In this document: positions 49,593-61,457 of the stretch, piece by piece
Numbering within the stretch: the stretch's first letter is position 1
Layout of the letters: each line of letters opens with the position of its first letter
Source: Silene conica
Lineage: Eukaryota; Streptophyta; Magnoliopsida; Caryophyllales; Caryophyllaceae
Reading direction: 5' to 3'
DNA: 64,000 nt
Assembly: GCA_029255685.2 (NCBI GenBank)
Contig: CM055311.2
Span: 61,655,048 to 61,719,047, forward strand
Translations under genes and position numbers: made by a program
Notes under the pieces: generated by a model
The model's database searches: none
The model's input: the letters and a program-made list of their open reading frames with translations, nothing else
What the model was told of the DNA's origin: nothing

Positions 49593-49950
49593 GTTATTTT
49601 TGAAGGTCCAAGTACAAATGACATGAATGTGGGCGATAATCAGAAGTTTGTTCCACCTCTAAATGAAGATTTGAGAACCAAAATATGTAGAGAAGTAGCT
49701 CTATTTTAGCTGCTTCTATATTAATGGGGCTTCTAAAAGAAGAAAATATTGAAAAGGCTACTTAAACTCCTACCAGTACTCTAACATTAAATATGACATA
49801 TAAAGATGAAATTGTCTGAGCATGGAGAAAAAAAAATCAGAAATTAGTTTTCATATTAGAGTCACTTGGCTGTAACAATTAGTAGTTGTAATTGTAATAA
49901 TAATTGTTTCTTGTTGTAACACATTGTGCTCTTATTATAAGGGTGTTCAA

Positions 49951-50020
49951 GGCTATTAGCTCAATGGTAAAGCAATGTACAAATCTTGTACAAAGATGTC
50001 GGTTCGAGTCCTGCATAGCC
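49951..50020 (+). tRNA. tRNA-like sequence, degenerate
   Basis: GGCTAT...ATAGCC forms a 6-bp acceptor stem, followed by TA, a D-arm (GCTC AATGGTAA with an imperfect AAGC partner), an anticodon arm TGTAC-AAATCTT-GTACA, and a T-arm with the B-box-like GGTTCGAGTCC. U33 is missing, and the T-stem has one mismatch and one wobble pair, so no amino-acid identity is assigned. Probably a decayed or tRNA-derived sequence. Confidence 0.5.
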
Positions 50021-50200
50021 TAATTCTTTATTCTTTATTGTATGTAGTGTCATATTTTCAAATATATAGGGGTACTTTATAAATTGTGTTTGAGTCTTGT
50101 ATACCATAATATGTTTCTCCAACCAAGTTTTTCTTAATTTTTAGCTAATATTGTGAATTTAAACTATCATCTTAACTCTTAATCATAAAAATATTTTCAT

Positions 50201-50271
50201 TCGTTTATGTGGGATTCGAACCCACGTCTTGTGTAATAACACAATGCTCTATCATTTGAGCTAGTAAACGA
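50201..50271 (-). tRNA. tRNA-like sequence, degenerate
   Basis: On the minus strand: acceptor TCGTTTA..TAAACGA (7 bp), D-arm GCTC AAATGATA GAGC (4 bp, perfect), anticodon arm TTGTG-TTATTA-CACAA (6-nt loop instead of 7), and T-arm GTGGG-TTCGAAT-CCCAC (5 bp, perfect). A-box- and B-box-like sequences are present. The short anticodon and variable loops argue against a working tRNA, so no anticodon is assigned. Confidence 0.55.
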
Positions 50272-50369
50272 CAAAGTATAATGCTCCAACACAAGGATGG
50301 CAGAGTGATTATATGGTATAACTTGTGTGACTCCATGAAAAAAATTTGTCATTGTATTAACACAATGAT

Positions 50370-50790
50370 AGTCTTATGCCATTATATGAAATTATTATAA
50401 TATAACATAACTAAACCATTATAATAACAAAAACATAGCATTCGAATAACATAGCACAATTCTTCCATTATCGCATTTCGTCATTGAATCGTTACAATAA
50501 CACACTTAAACCATTAGATGAATAAGGTAACGTAACACAACTACATCATTGCTCCACTATTATATTAACATAGCAATAATCTAATATCATTTTATGACAT
50601 TATTATACTATAACGTAACTAAACCATTATAATAACACAAACATAGCATTAGAGTAACATAGCACAATTCTTCCATTCGAAATTCGTCATTGAGTAACAT
50701 GCTTATATCGTTACAATAACACACTCAAACCATTAGAGTAACATGGCTAGCTACATCATTGTTCCACTATCGATGTTCATCATAAAGATA
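50370..50790. repeat. Two-copy tandem repeat of about 208 bp
   Basis: The sequence CTAAACCATTATAATAACA, followed by ACATAGCATT and CATAGCACAATTCTTCCATT, occurs at about 50411 and 50619, giving a period near 208 bp. Copies differ by scattered substitutions and small gaps. No coding potential. Confidence 0.75.
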
Positions 50791-51798
50791 CTTAAATACA
50801 CAAAAGCCACGGATGAATCAAATCAGTAGCAATTAACAAATATAAGATCAAAACAACATCTCATGAATCTCTATATAAATTAGGGTTTCAACATATGGAC
50901 ATCAATTGATACTAAAAACATACTCTAACTATCCTCTTACAAAGCAAAAGATATTACTTGCATTTTTGAATCAAAAAATAGTGAAGGTTAAACAATAATT
51001 GTGAACATAAACGATAAAGAACAATAAATAGCAACTTAATAATAATCGTTGAAATATAACTGGAGTAAGTTGAAAACATCGCATTAATTCAAACTGGGAA
51101 TCGCAGTAAATCTTAAAAGCATCTGAATCATCAAGAGTAAATCGTAAAAATCGCAGTAATTCAACAATAAAACAGTACTAAAATGTCAAAAATTTCCTAA
51201 TTTGTCAATATTGAGCGAAGAATCATCATAGCGAGCGTACATAACAGAATTGCACAATTGTTAAGGTTTACTTCAGTTCTGCACAAAATGTATAACATCA
51301 AATTAATTACCACCTCTGCTTTTAAGTGTGATTGACAGATCAAACGAATTGTTATCGATGCAAAAAAGACTATCCATCTCATAAAAAATAAGAATTTTTG
51401 AAAAAGGGAATTCAAAAGTTATCTCCCAACTCTTACAAAATCTCAGATCGAAAACAATCACTATGAATCACAAAATCAACAAATGAACTAAATATTGTAA
51501 TATTAAGCTAATAATTTTACAAATACAACACAAAATGATGAAATACACAAAAATAAAGCTATAATTGCCTCAAATACGCCAAAATGCTTCATAATCTAGG
51601 GTTATACAACTTGTTCATAAAAGATAGTGAAATACCTTAGCAAAAACCACAAATTGATCTGGTGTCAGCGCCGATTCCAAATTCGCATAGCCGTGTAATC
51701 CTCATCCAAAATTTTCGTCTCGAATTTGCTTTGATATGAGAGGATATAATGGTGGTTTTGATAAGAGAGCGAAAAAGTATACAGAGAAAAAATGAGAC
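50791..51798. other. Gene-free sequence
   Basis: AT-rich, no supported gene, RNA or clear repeat boundary. It ends at the TGTAACACCCCC start of the LTR at 51799. Confidence 0.45.
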
Positions 51799-54700
51799 TG
51801 TAACACCCCCATTTATTTAAGAGCCTTTAGCAAGACATCCCAAATAAATAGAACTGTTACCATCTCGGAATGTCCGAGGTAGTGAATAACAAAATTAAAC
51901 AAACCAAAGTACTTTATATAAAACTGATTAAATTTAAACTTTTGACATTCCCAGTACTTCGCATAAAATAAAAGTACAACTCATAACATCTAAGTATGTG
52001 ATCTAATTCTAAGTAGGTCTAAGCCATGTCTCTCTTCATGCCCAAGCTCCTAGTCCATCTGTCTCTGACCTGTAGAATCTACTCCCCATTCCGGATCATC
52101 GTAGGTGTACACGAATACACTGTCAACCTCGCGGTTGAGTAGGATAACACAATAATAAATAATGCAACAATAATGATATGCAAATGCCATGATATGCTCG
52201 AGCTCAATCTCATTCTCAATCTCAATCTCATATCTCAATCTCAAACCCGTAACACCCAGTCATACCGAACCTCCCGGCAGACTATAATCGGCCGTCGCCG
52301 AACACCAGCATAACAGCTGAGGTCACCAGGTCTAGTCCTGCAGAACTAGCCTGGGCCCAAATAATATCTCATCGTCTCAAATCCGTAACCAATGCACATG
52401 CCATGCTCATGAATGCAACAATACTCTTAATCAATCATGCTATTAAATAACGCAATGTGCATACCAATAATAATAATAATAATCAACATTCAATCCAACA
52501 AATATCATTCTCATGTAAACCATGCTCATCATCCATAACACACAATCCAACATCCATTCATAACACCTCATAGAGTATAGTGTCAGTGTATCCTACTTGG
52601 ATAGCAATATGATCCAATAGCAAGCCAGTAACAACAGGATTATGCCACTTCGAAACCGTCAGCTAGCAATTATAAATTATCTGATTACTAACTATCAAAA
52701 TGTTCTTTTCTCATAACTATTAATGTCTCATATAACTACTCGTAGACAAAAGTCATATGAACTCATACAAAAACACGTAACTATTATGTATACTAATACC
52801 AAAAGCGACTCCAATAATATAAAATCTTTTATAACTAATTATTCTTTGCTAAAAATTACATGCTCAAATAGTACGAAGAATAGAGAGTAAAAACTGTCTC
52901 AACACTAATTATTAACAACACTAGTCATTAACAACAATTAAATAACAAATGCTATAAAATGTATAACTAATAATTAAATCAAATATACTTGTCAATCGCA
53001 TATCACGAATTAGGTAAATACGACTTTTATTATTAAAATAACAAAACTTGAAAACATAATCATTTATAATATATACGAGCTCATAAATTAACTTGATTAA
53101 TTATAATTATAAACTTCGTCTAACACACGATTATACGAACATATATAACCGTTAACAAATCACTCTAGACATAACCTCGATTAATTATAATAACAACAGT
53201 TAATTAACAATACTAGCTAATTATCGTAACTAATGTAGTAAGGTACCGTCACAAAATAAATTTAACAAACTCAACTAATTAAACTAATGAATCACAACTA
53301 AATAAACATAGGCTAGACCAATTAAATTACTAACAACATCAAAACTACTACTAATAATAATATCAATAATAATAATAACAAACAATACGACAAAGATAAT
53401 AATAATAATAATAATTGTACCAATACAAAAAGAACATAAAAAAATAATAATTTAATAATAATAAAGATAATAAGACAAAATAAGAGAATTAATTAAACTA
53501 CATGTACAGCAACACGCTAACAACATTAATATAACGAACGTACATCCCCGATACTACAGCCCCCTTGACAGCCCCTAAACACAACCCGTTCGACACCTTC
53601 ACGCTACCCGAACCACAACCACGACACAGTGGTTGTCACCACCACACTATGGCGCACCCATTGACACCGACCACGACCCTTGAAACCACTCCAACAGCCC
53701 TTGAAACCAGTAGAAAAACCCGCACCTACACAACCGAGAACTGCAACACTACTTAACAGCCCGACGAACACCGCGCCCAGCACCAACCCCCACCTCTGGT
53801 GTCCCCACTGGCGCCACCAGGCTCGCCTCTGAGCCACGGTGGTTCCAGGGGAGAGATCAGAGGATGCCGACAACCACCCACGACTCCGGCAACAGGCTGC
53901 AAACCCACCACCACTGTAATTATCTTGTTCAAACATGACAAACGCCAAAATCGAACCCCACTGTATATGCAAAACCCGACACCCATACCACCGTGATTAC
54001 CACCATCTAACCGCCCTGACAACCACCAATAAAACAACCTCAAAACCTGTCCTAAGCATACACAGGAAATCATTTGAAATCAAATACAAACAGACACGCT
54101 CAAACCAGTGACTTGAAACGATTATAGAGCGACTCTGACACAGTGATTACACCACCATTCTGACGGTCAACGACGGTCAACGACGCCTTCCCTATGGTCC
54201 ATACATGATTATCACGCACCCTAGATTAATAAATAGTAACAGACCGAGGTAGTATACTTACATCTACATCAGATTTCGTATAAGGAAACACAAGGAAAAC
54301 AGAGAAACACGAAAGAACATGGTGACCGTACCTCTTTCCCCTTGCCAACGACCACCCCTAGGACCCCCTGACCACCGTGACAATCCTTCCTTTGGAAACC
54401 CAGATGTGGCGGCTGCTGATGTTGTGAGTGTGTGAGAGTTGTTTAGGTCAGAATAGGGTTAGATGTGGGTGTTTATGTGAGGCGGCAGAGAGAGTTTTCT
54501 GAAATTTCTGATAACATGGGTGTTTATGTCGTGATGGGCTGTGTGTGTTGGCACACTTCCCAAGGCCCAAACTAACACTTAAACACGGTTTACAACTAGC
54601 ACTTAAACACGGTTGCTACTAAATCGTACCCCCGACCCCTTACTAACACGTATAACACTTATTTGGTAAATAAATTATCGAATATAAACATTCAAATGAT

Positions 54701-54850
54701 TATTAACACGTCAAAAATAATTATTAGATATTAAAATAAAACACAACAAAATACGGAGTATTACAGTCTTCCCTCCTTAAAATGAACTTCGTCCCGAAGT
54801 TCACCATCCCGTGGTTAACAAACTGGTCATCACATAACATCAAATACTAG
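51799..54850 (-). mobile_element. Tekay-type LTR with remnant of internal region, minus strand
   Basis: The LTR runs 51799-54765 (TGTAACACCCCC .. GGAGTATTACA on the plus strand). Read on the minus strand it begins TGTAATACTCCG and ends GGGGGTGTTACA, and is immediately preceded by a polypurine tract (TTTTAAGGAGGGAAGAC) and the inverted repeat GAACTTCGGGACGAAGTTC (54784-54802). It is thus a 3' LTR with a short piece of internal sequence; the rest of the element is absent, so it is a broken remnant. It matches the solo LTR at 31657-34301 in its last 350 bp. An (AAT)n run is at about 53395-53415. Coding-looking frames within it have no recognisable domain. Confidence 0.8.
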
Positions 54851-55982
54851 CAAAAGTACTTCAAAACACGAGTTGTCACAGAGACAATATGAAAGGGGAA
54901 AGAAAATGACAAGTGACGGAAGGAAAAAAAGGGTTTTAAGTGATATCGTAAATTACAAAAATACCCTTACTAACTCGCAATAGATTTTGGCCGTTCGATC
55001 TCATTCATCTGACGATTCAGATTGGTATGACGGACTCACCCTAAGAAGGTAGACTCAATATATTCTATCTCATGTAAGATAGTTCATCCATTCAAATCCA
55101 ACCTACACAAATTCCATTTTAATCCATTCATATCCAAACTAACACTTTTCTAATAAAGCCAAAAAAATTACTAAATTATCCTTGTGAACACCAATTATTT
55201 ACACAAAATGTCATTAGATGACCCACCTTTAATCAACCATCATACATTTAAATTAATAAAAAAACATCTTACACACTTTCAATTGTACTTTTAATAATTT
55301 TTTAACGTCTTTCTTAATATTTGTGCAAAAAACATATATATACACTTTGGATTTGAACGGAGTAAGTATATCACTATATATAGGGGTGATGTGGACATTA
55401 CGTGACATTTAATCGATATCTATGTGACATTTTATCGAGTTATCGATATCTATGTGGCAATTAATTGAACACTAAGACATTATTGGCAGTAGGAGGATCA
55501 TACATCTGATGTACTACAACTAATTTTATAATTTTTAGCATTTATAATAATGTTATTAGTTTTGTTTTAAAAATTATGAGTATTTGTATAAAGTTTTTGA
55601 GTTAAGTTATTAAAAATTAAGCTAAAAACTTACAATAAAACTCAAAAACTTTACATATAAACTTAGTTATATTTTTGTTTAAACGAAAAAAATTTAAAAT
55701 ATATCTTATAAATATTAATAATCTCAGAAAAAAATGCATTGATGCTCAAAAACAAATAAAGTTTGACGTAACAAACTCAAAAAAAAATCCATATGCTCAA
55801 AAACAAATAAAGTTTAAAGTTATAAGCTCAAAAAAATATTCATATGCTCAAAAATTAAAAAATGTAAGGTAGCTCCGATGTATGTTTCTATTTCTCCGTT
55901 ATTGGAAGTAGATGGAATTAAAAACTGCAATAATTATGTAAATAGAAAGGAGCATATTATTTGAGTGTGTACTAATGGAAGG
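54851..55982. other. Gene-free sequence with a dispersed repeat
   Basis: No supported gene. At 55441-55483 is a copy of the block also present at 37893-37945 (TTATCGATATCTATGTGGCA). Near 55740-55850 the word ATGCTCAAAAACAAATAAAG recurs two or three times, a short degenerate tandem repeat that creates a lysine-rich open frame without domains. Confidence 0.45.
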
Positions 55983-55991
55983 AAAAGGTAA

Positions 55992-56538
55992 GGGATATTC
56001 TACGGTGTACCCTTGTATTTTTCGGTTTTCTATGTTGTACCCCTACGTTTTTTAAATTCTATGGTATGCCTTTAAACTCTATACATTAGTCTATACGATG
56101 ACCTTGTTTATTGGTTTTGCTAACTTAATTTCTTAATATATCTATTAAATCGTCTATTTAACATTTCAATTACTCGACAACCTACCCATTTACTTATTAA
56201 TTCGCCAAATTACCATTAACCAACCAAATATCATAGAAATGTAACTCAATTTCATCAATTTGTTGTTATTATTTCATGCTTCATAACACATGTTTTTAAT
56301 AAAAGTTTATGCTTATTTAAAGTTATTTGTAATACTTCCTATATAGAATGATGATACAACATTAATGAGTCAAAATAAAGGTAAAATTACGATTCTTTAT
56401 AGTGATAAAGTTAATGAAGATTTGAGGGAGGTCTTTATGGAAAATAAGTAAGAAGTTTAAGAGTATACCATCGAAATAATAAAATGTAGAGTACAACATA
56501 AAAACCGAAAAGCACGGGAGTACCCCGGAAAATATCCC
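55992..56538. mobile_element. Mutator-like MITE (547 bp) with 9-bp target duplication
   Basis: The exact 9-bp repeat AAAAGGTAA lies at 55983-55991 and 56539-56547. The ends are long inverted repeats of about 75-90 bp: left GGGATATTCTACGGTGTACC, right (inverted) GGGATATTTTCCGGGGTACT; both then have TTTTCGGTTTT and TATGTTGTAC. No transposase. Long inverted ends with a 9-bp duplication are typical of Mutator-like elements. Confidence 0.9.
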
Positions 56539-56547
56539 AAAAGGTAA

Positions 56548-59286
56548 ATAGCAAGCAAGTGTGAAGAACAAATTTGAACCATGTGGAGTAGTAAAACACA
56601 AGAGAATGAACTCAATGAAGCATGGCGGTGAAAAAGAGTTGATGAATGTAACATCGTTTTCAACCACGTTTATGGGGTGTGGTGATTTCGATTTCCTGAT
56701 AATCAAATACGTATGAATATTCAATCCTAAAGCTGTGGGTCCATTAGGTAAATAATTGTTCATTCCATATTTTTTAAACTTTTGTGATCACCCCAGTTAG
56801 TCACCCTTTTGTTTCTTTTTTTGTTCTTTTGTTGTTTGTGTTTTGTCGACATTTCCCTGTAATTTAGATAACTTGGAATTGATTAGTATTAATTGGATCT
56901 TTAAATTAGTGTTTGTGTAATATCAACCCATAATCTTAGTTGCTCTGCAAATTCCCGCCATTAGGATTAGGGTTTCAGTACATTCTGTTTAATTACTGGT
57001 TGTCTAGGACTTGGCTTACATACTTCCAGTATGTAAATGTAGATAATAGACATCAGCACATCGTTAACAGGTGCCGCGTAATTGCTCGGAAATTTAGGTT
57101 TTTATTCAAACTACAAGTCGTGTTTTGAGTTCCATATGAAATTATGGAATCAAGGATCACAACATTTCCTTTTTTTTTTTTTATATAAAGGAATGTCAGC
57201 AGTATCTAAGACTTGTGCGGAATACTTTTTAATCGACTTTGTAATAAAAGGGGTTGTTTGGTTGCACATGAAATTCAACATTCTATGGAACTATACTTGT
57301 CTGGAATTGCCAATTTGTATAAGTTTATGAAATAGATCTTGTGGGAATAAAACTCCCTGAGTATTATATTTTTAGTTCCTGTGGGAATACAACTTCCTGA
57401 GTATTAGATTTGTAAGCAAATGTCTCCTTCGTACCATGCTTCTATCACTAATGTGGAAGAATGACCCATATAATTCAATGAAGCTGACTCAGATTACGAG
57501 ATTACGAGATTACGAGATTACTAGATCACGAGTTAATGTTAATGTGTAAGAATGACCAATATGAATGGTAGACACCACAATATAAGTCAATGTCTAGCTT
57601 TAATTCATGTAAGTTTGTTGATGTCAGAAACTTGATTAACTTATGCTACTTGCTCGTTGGAAGTTCGATAGATGGACTAACTGAATCTACCAGCTTTTCC
57701 GTCTTAGACTCTGTATCACACTTATTTCAACTAGCTGAAAATAAGTAGCTACTCAAAATAGCTTTATTAAAGATAAGGTAACTTATCATAATTTGGTTCC
57801 ACTTTTGCCCTTGATTAATCATCATAATATACTTGTCCATTTAGGCCATTTTTACCAAATATTACTTCTGTTTTTAGCTAGATTTACCAAACACTCTCAA
57901 GTTAAATGAGTTATGGTATATTCGTATGATCTTCTAATTCAGCTACATTTTCAAGTTTCATGTACTTTTCTCTGGTTTCAACTATGTTTTGATTTTTTAG
58001 TTAGCTATTGAGTTAATCTTACCAAAGCCTTAGATTGTATGCCATCTTTGTCACACAAAAAAGTTCTTGTGTCCCCATTTTCGGGAGATTTGACCATTTA
58101 AAAGTTGCGTAGGAACTAGGAAGTACTAAGAAGTAGGAACCATTGTAAGGGAGGTCACATCCTCATCAGAGTATCCATCATTTTGGATACTATATCACAA
58201 GTGTCAAAAATAGTTGGATGCTTGAATAGATAGGTAGATTATTGTAAACAGGAAGTCTTAAAGACATTAGCATCAGCAGCTGCGTGAGATGGCTTTCGTT
58301 GTCTGTTACCAGTGTGAACTCGACTAAGAGTCTAAGATGTAGTTATTTGACCTCTCTACAAAGTACAATCTACATCCAACATGTGAATATTAGCTGTGAT
58401 GGTTTTTCCAGGGGCAGCCCTTGAAAACAAAATCTCTGATATGTTAGTCGTGTAGTGTATGCATCTTTGATATCACCTTAGAGATCATGGTACTGCCAGT
58501 AATAAACAAAAATCTCTGTAAGAACACATTTGGTACGCAGTCTTTCTTAGGTGACAAGAGGGTTTTTGTTTTGGGAATATTATTATTGGCAAGTTTATGG
58601 TTTGAAAGATTGTGGTGCTGACTTCTTGATCTGATATTGCGGCCAAATTAGATTAGTTGATAGTATATTTTTTGGATCTCATTGGAATCCATTTAATTAA
58701 GCATACTCATGGCTGATATGATTCGTTAATTTCGTTGTTAGAGAATCCAGATTATAGTAATTTTGCAAGGAGCAACAAATGACTAAGAATGTTATGATTA
58801 AAATTAGTTCATAGTATTAAATCTCGGTTTCGGTCACAGTCACGGTATTGAGTGTGGACTTGTGGAATCCTAATCTTGCTTAATGGGATTAATGCCGCCT
58901 AAAAAATTAGTAAGATGCAGTCTAGTAAACTCGAAAATCTATATATTCTATTGATGTATTCTTGTTTGAGTATATGCTTGGTGTTATTCAAATCACTACT
59001 TCTTGCACATGTCTGTCTAGTCTTGCTAATGAGCATGACTTTCAGATTTTATTATTCAAAGAAAACCACTTGAAGGTTAAGAGGAACTCCCATGGTGATT
59101 TAACTAGCAAAATATATGCATAGTTGACTTAGAATGGTACGGAGTAGTACACAGTTCTCTTCTTTAAATATTTTTCATGCAAGTATATTCCTTAATTCCT
59201 GAGATGAAATTTGATTTGCTGGGTAAGTTACTGTAATTCACTTGAAAAAAGAAAAAAATATTTATGCGTATATATATGTATTCAAC
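56548..59286. other. Intergenic sequence 3' of the dioxygenase gene
   Basis: No supported gene on either strand. A small tandem repeat of GAGATTAC lies at about 57494-57530. Scattered short open frames lack domains. The stop codon of the minus-strand dioxygenase gene is at 59287-59289, so the right part of this stretch holds its 3' untranslated region. Confidence 0.5.
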
Positions 59287-61457
59287 TTAAACAAGTCTTA
59301 TGGATTCAAGAAATTCCTTCTTCTTTGGCTCACATGATGATATGTACTCCAGCAACTGAGCAAAGTTTGTGTCCTTGTAGCGTCTTGGATTGTCTTCATT
59401 AATAAGTTTGGGGGAAGGCTGAATTATATGCTCAAAAGGAAGACTGTGCAGAGAAGCTAGTGTAACACGTGTTCTCTCTTGATTCACTATAACTCTGTGC
59501 AGCACACTCTTGTACCTTCCATTGCTAAATATCTGTAAAAAAAAAAGAGAACCATGTCAAAGACCGTTGTTAGTTACTTCATCTTTGAAGATGTGAAGTG
59601 TATTCTGGGGTTTTGAAATCTGTTTGCACGAAAATGGTCACTGTTCAGTGCTATTTTTTTGTCCTAATCTGTTGTGCTTAATTGATGAAAGAATTTACCT
59701 CTAGATGGTCTCCAATATTTACGACAAAAGCATTTGGTATGGGCTCAACTGTTAACCATTTTCCTTCATAGTGTATTTGTAAACCCTTGACTTCATCCTG
59801 CAAAAGAAGGGTAAGGAAGCCGTAATCGGAGTGTGGTGGCATCCCTAGAGTAAGATTAGGTTGCGGGCATGGTGGGTAGCAGTTGGCCACCATTATTTGA
59901 CTCCCTTCTTTAAATTCTTGCAATATATCATTTTCTTCTGTCACATCCATTTCTTTGTCTATCAGCGCAAGGCTTTCTAGGATGGCCTCCATCAGCATCA
60001 GGAACAGATGTCTGGTTTCCTTTGCGTAAGCCGTTGCTTGTTTACTGTAAAAAACAAAGTGGACTGTTAGTTTTTTTGGTGTATACCATCGTTTTATATC
60101 CGGATTCGAGCCAGGTAGGACCACTAGGGCGGTAAAGCTCTTCAGCCGCATTTGCTTACATTATTATTCCTAATCTTTAGAGACAACTAGAAACCTCTAG
60201 TTTTTCTTCTTGCAGAATTGCAATAAAAGATTTGTGGTCCTCGTAGTACCCTTAAGATTTGTTTGGTCAGGTAATGTCAACTATCAAGGCAATGGTAATG
60301 ATCAGTAGCAAAAGCATTAAGGAGGGTGTGGGACCCCTAATTTTGGTAATTTTACTGTAGAAGATCTTGAGTCTAAAACTTTTTATGGACTTTGTTGCAT
60401 AATACAACTAACTTATCCTGTTGGTGATATAGAAGAAAACTTATCCGGTAAGGCTGCATCCGTTTGAACCCCCCTTACTTCACAATTTGCGGGAGCCCTT
60501 GAAGCACTGGGGTAATGTTGTTGTTGACAACTTGACACCACACCTCAATATCCGTTTTGTGAAATATTTTTCCACTACCATTACCAAAAACAGTTCCTGG
60601 TAGTACCTTTCTTTTTACAGACCTGAATATAATTTAACATAATACTCGGTATCAATCTAGGTTTACAAACCTTAGGTCTCGTGGTGAGGAAGGCCAGTGA
60701 CAGTGGCCGTCTGGTAAAGGATGGCAGACGACCTTGAGAAAATCTCTCCAGTAGAAGACACCATCTTTGCTTTGATTAAAGCTTGTTCCATATCTAGCTG
60801 GTGTTTTCATGTCTGGTGACATGTATTTGGATCTCTCTTCAAAAGGGAGCTCAAAAAAACTCTTGCAGAGACTAATCATACTGTTTATAATGTCTATGGG
60901 TATGCCATGATTCACCACCTGCTTAGAATATGCAATGAAATTGGTTAGCTGTGTGCTCATAACTTTTTTTTTTTGTGGTGTAAAGGGAGCTACAATGGAC
61001 TGATACTGGCGGATTTTGAACCCGTCATAAGTACTACCATTCTATGATTTTACCTGCTAGGTTAGCGTACATCCATAGTTCGTGTGCTCTAACTTTGATG
61101 CATATAGTTTGAATTCTGTAACTAACAGAGTAGAGTATGTTTTTGGTAATGTAAATATTGCAATTAACCCACCTGAAAGAAACCATATTGTTCACAGGCA
61201 TTTGTAAGGGCATTGAGAGCCTTTGAGCGATTAGGGCCTTGCAGTTGAGCGAAATCTAACACTGGAAGTCTGATGTTTGTTCTATCAGGATGTTGTTCTT
61301 TTCCAGTGTTTGGGCGATCTGAGATTGGCAGTATGTATTTTGTTGGAACTTTTTCAATACCATTTTCATGTAGATGCTTCACTCCTTTATGAAATTTTGT
61401 TTCAGACTGGACATCATTCATGGTCTTTTGTGTTGTATGTGAGATAGAGGGAGACAT
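59287..61457 (-). CDS. 2-oxoglutarate/Fe(II)-dependent dioxygenase (four exons, intact)
   Basis: Exons on the minus strand: 61457-61173, 60918-60671, 60044-59699, 59532-59287. All introns are GT..AG and the phases fit, giving 1125 bp and 374 residues, normal for the family. Exon 1 begins [17 protein letters not shown] and has the [20 protein letters not shown] region; the other exons carry [23 protein letters not shown], the Fe(II)-binding HSD in [15 protein letters not shown] and its distal His in [11 protein letters not shown], and the 2-oxoglutarate site RVT in [13 protein letters not shown] (most relatives have R-x-S). The wording is that of the plant DOXC class, close to flavanone 3-dioxygenase 3-like/2-ODD proteins, cytosolic enzymes of specialised or hormone metabolism; the substrate cannot be read from sequence. 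A second in-frame ATG (MNDVQSE) twelve codons downstream is an alternative start. DMR6-like enzymes are the main alternative name. Confidence 0.93.

Noticed and set aside
53565-54073. A 63-aa Thr/Pro-rich frame on the plus strand and overlapping minus-strand frames
   Set aside because: They lie inside a Tekay-type LTR (51799-54765) in the position matching the GT-rich leader of related LTRs; no domain.
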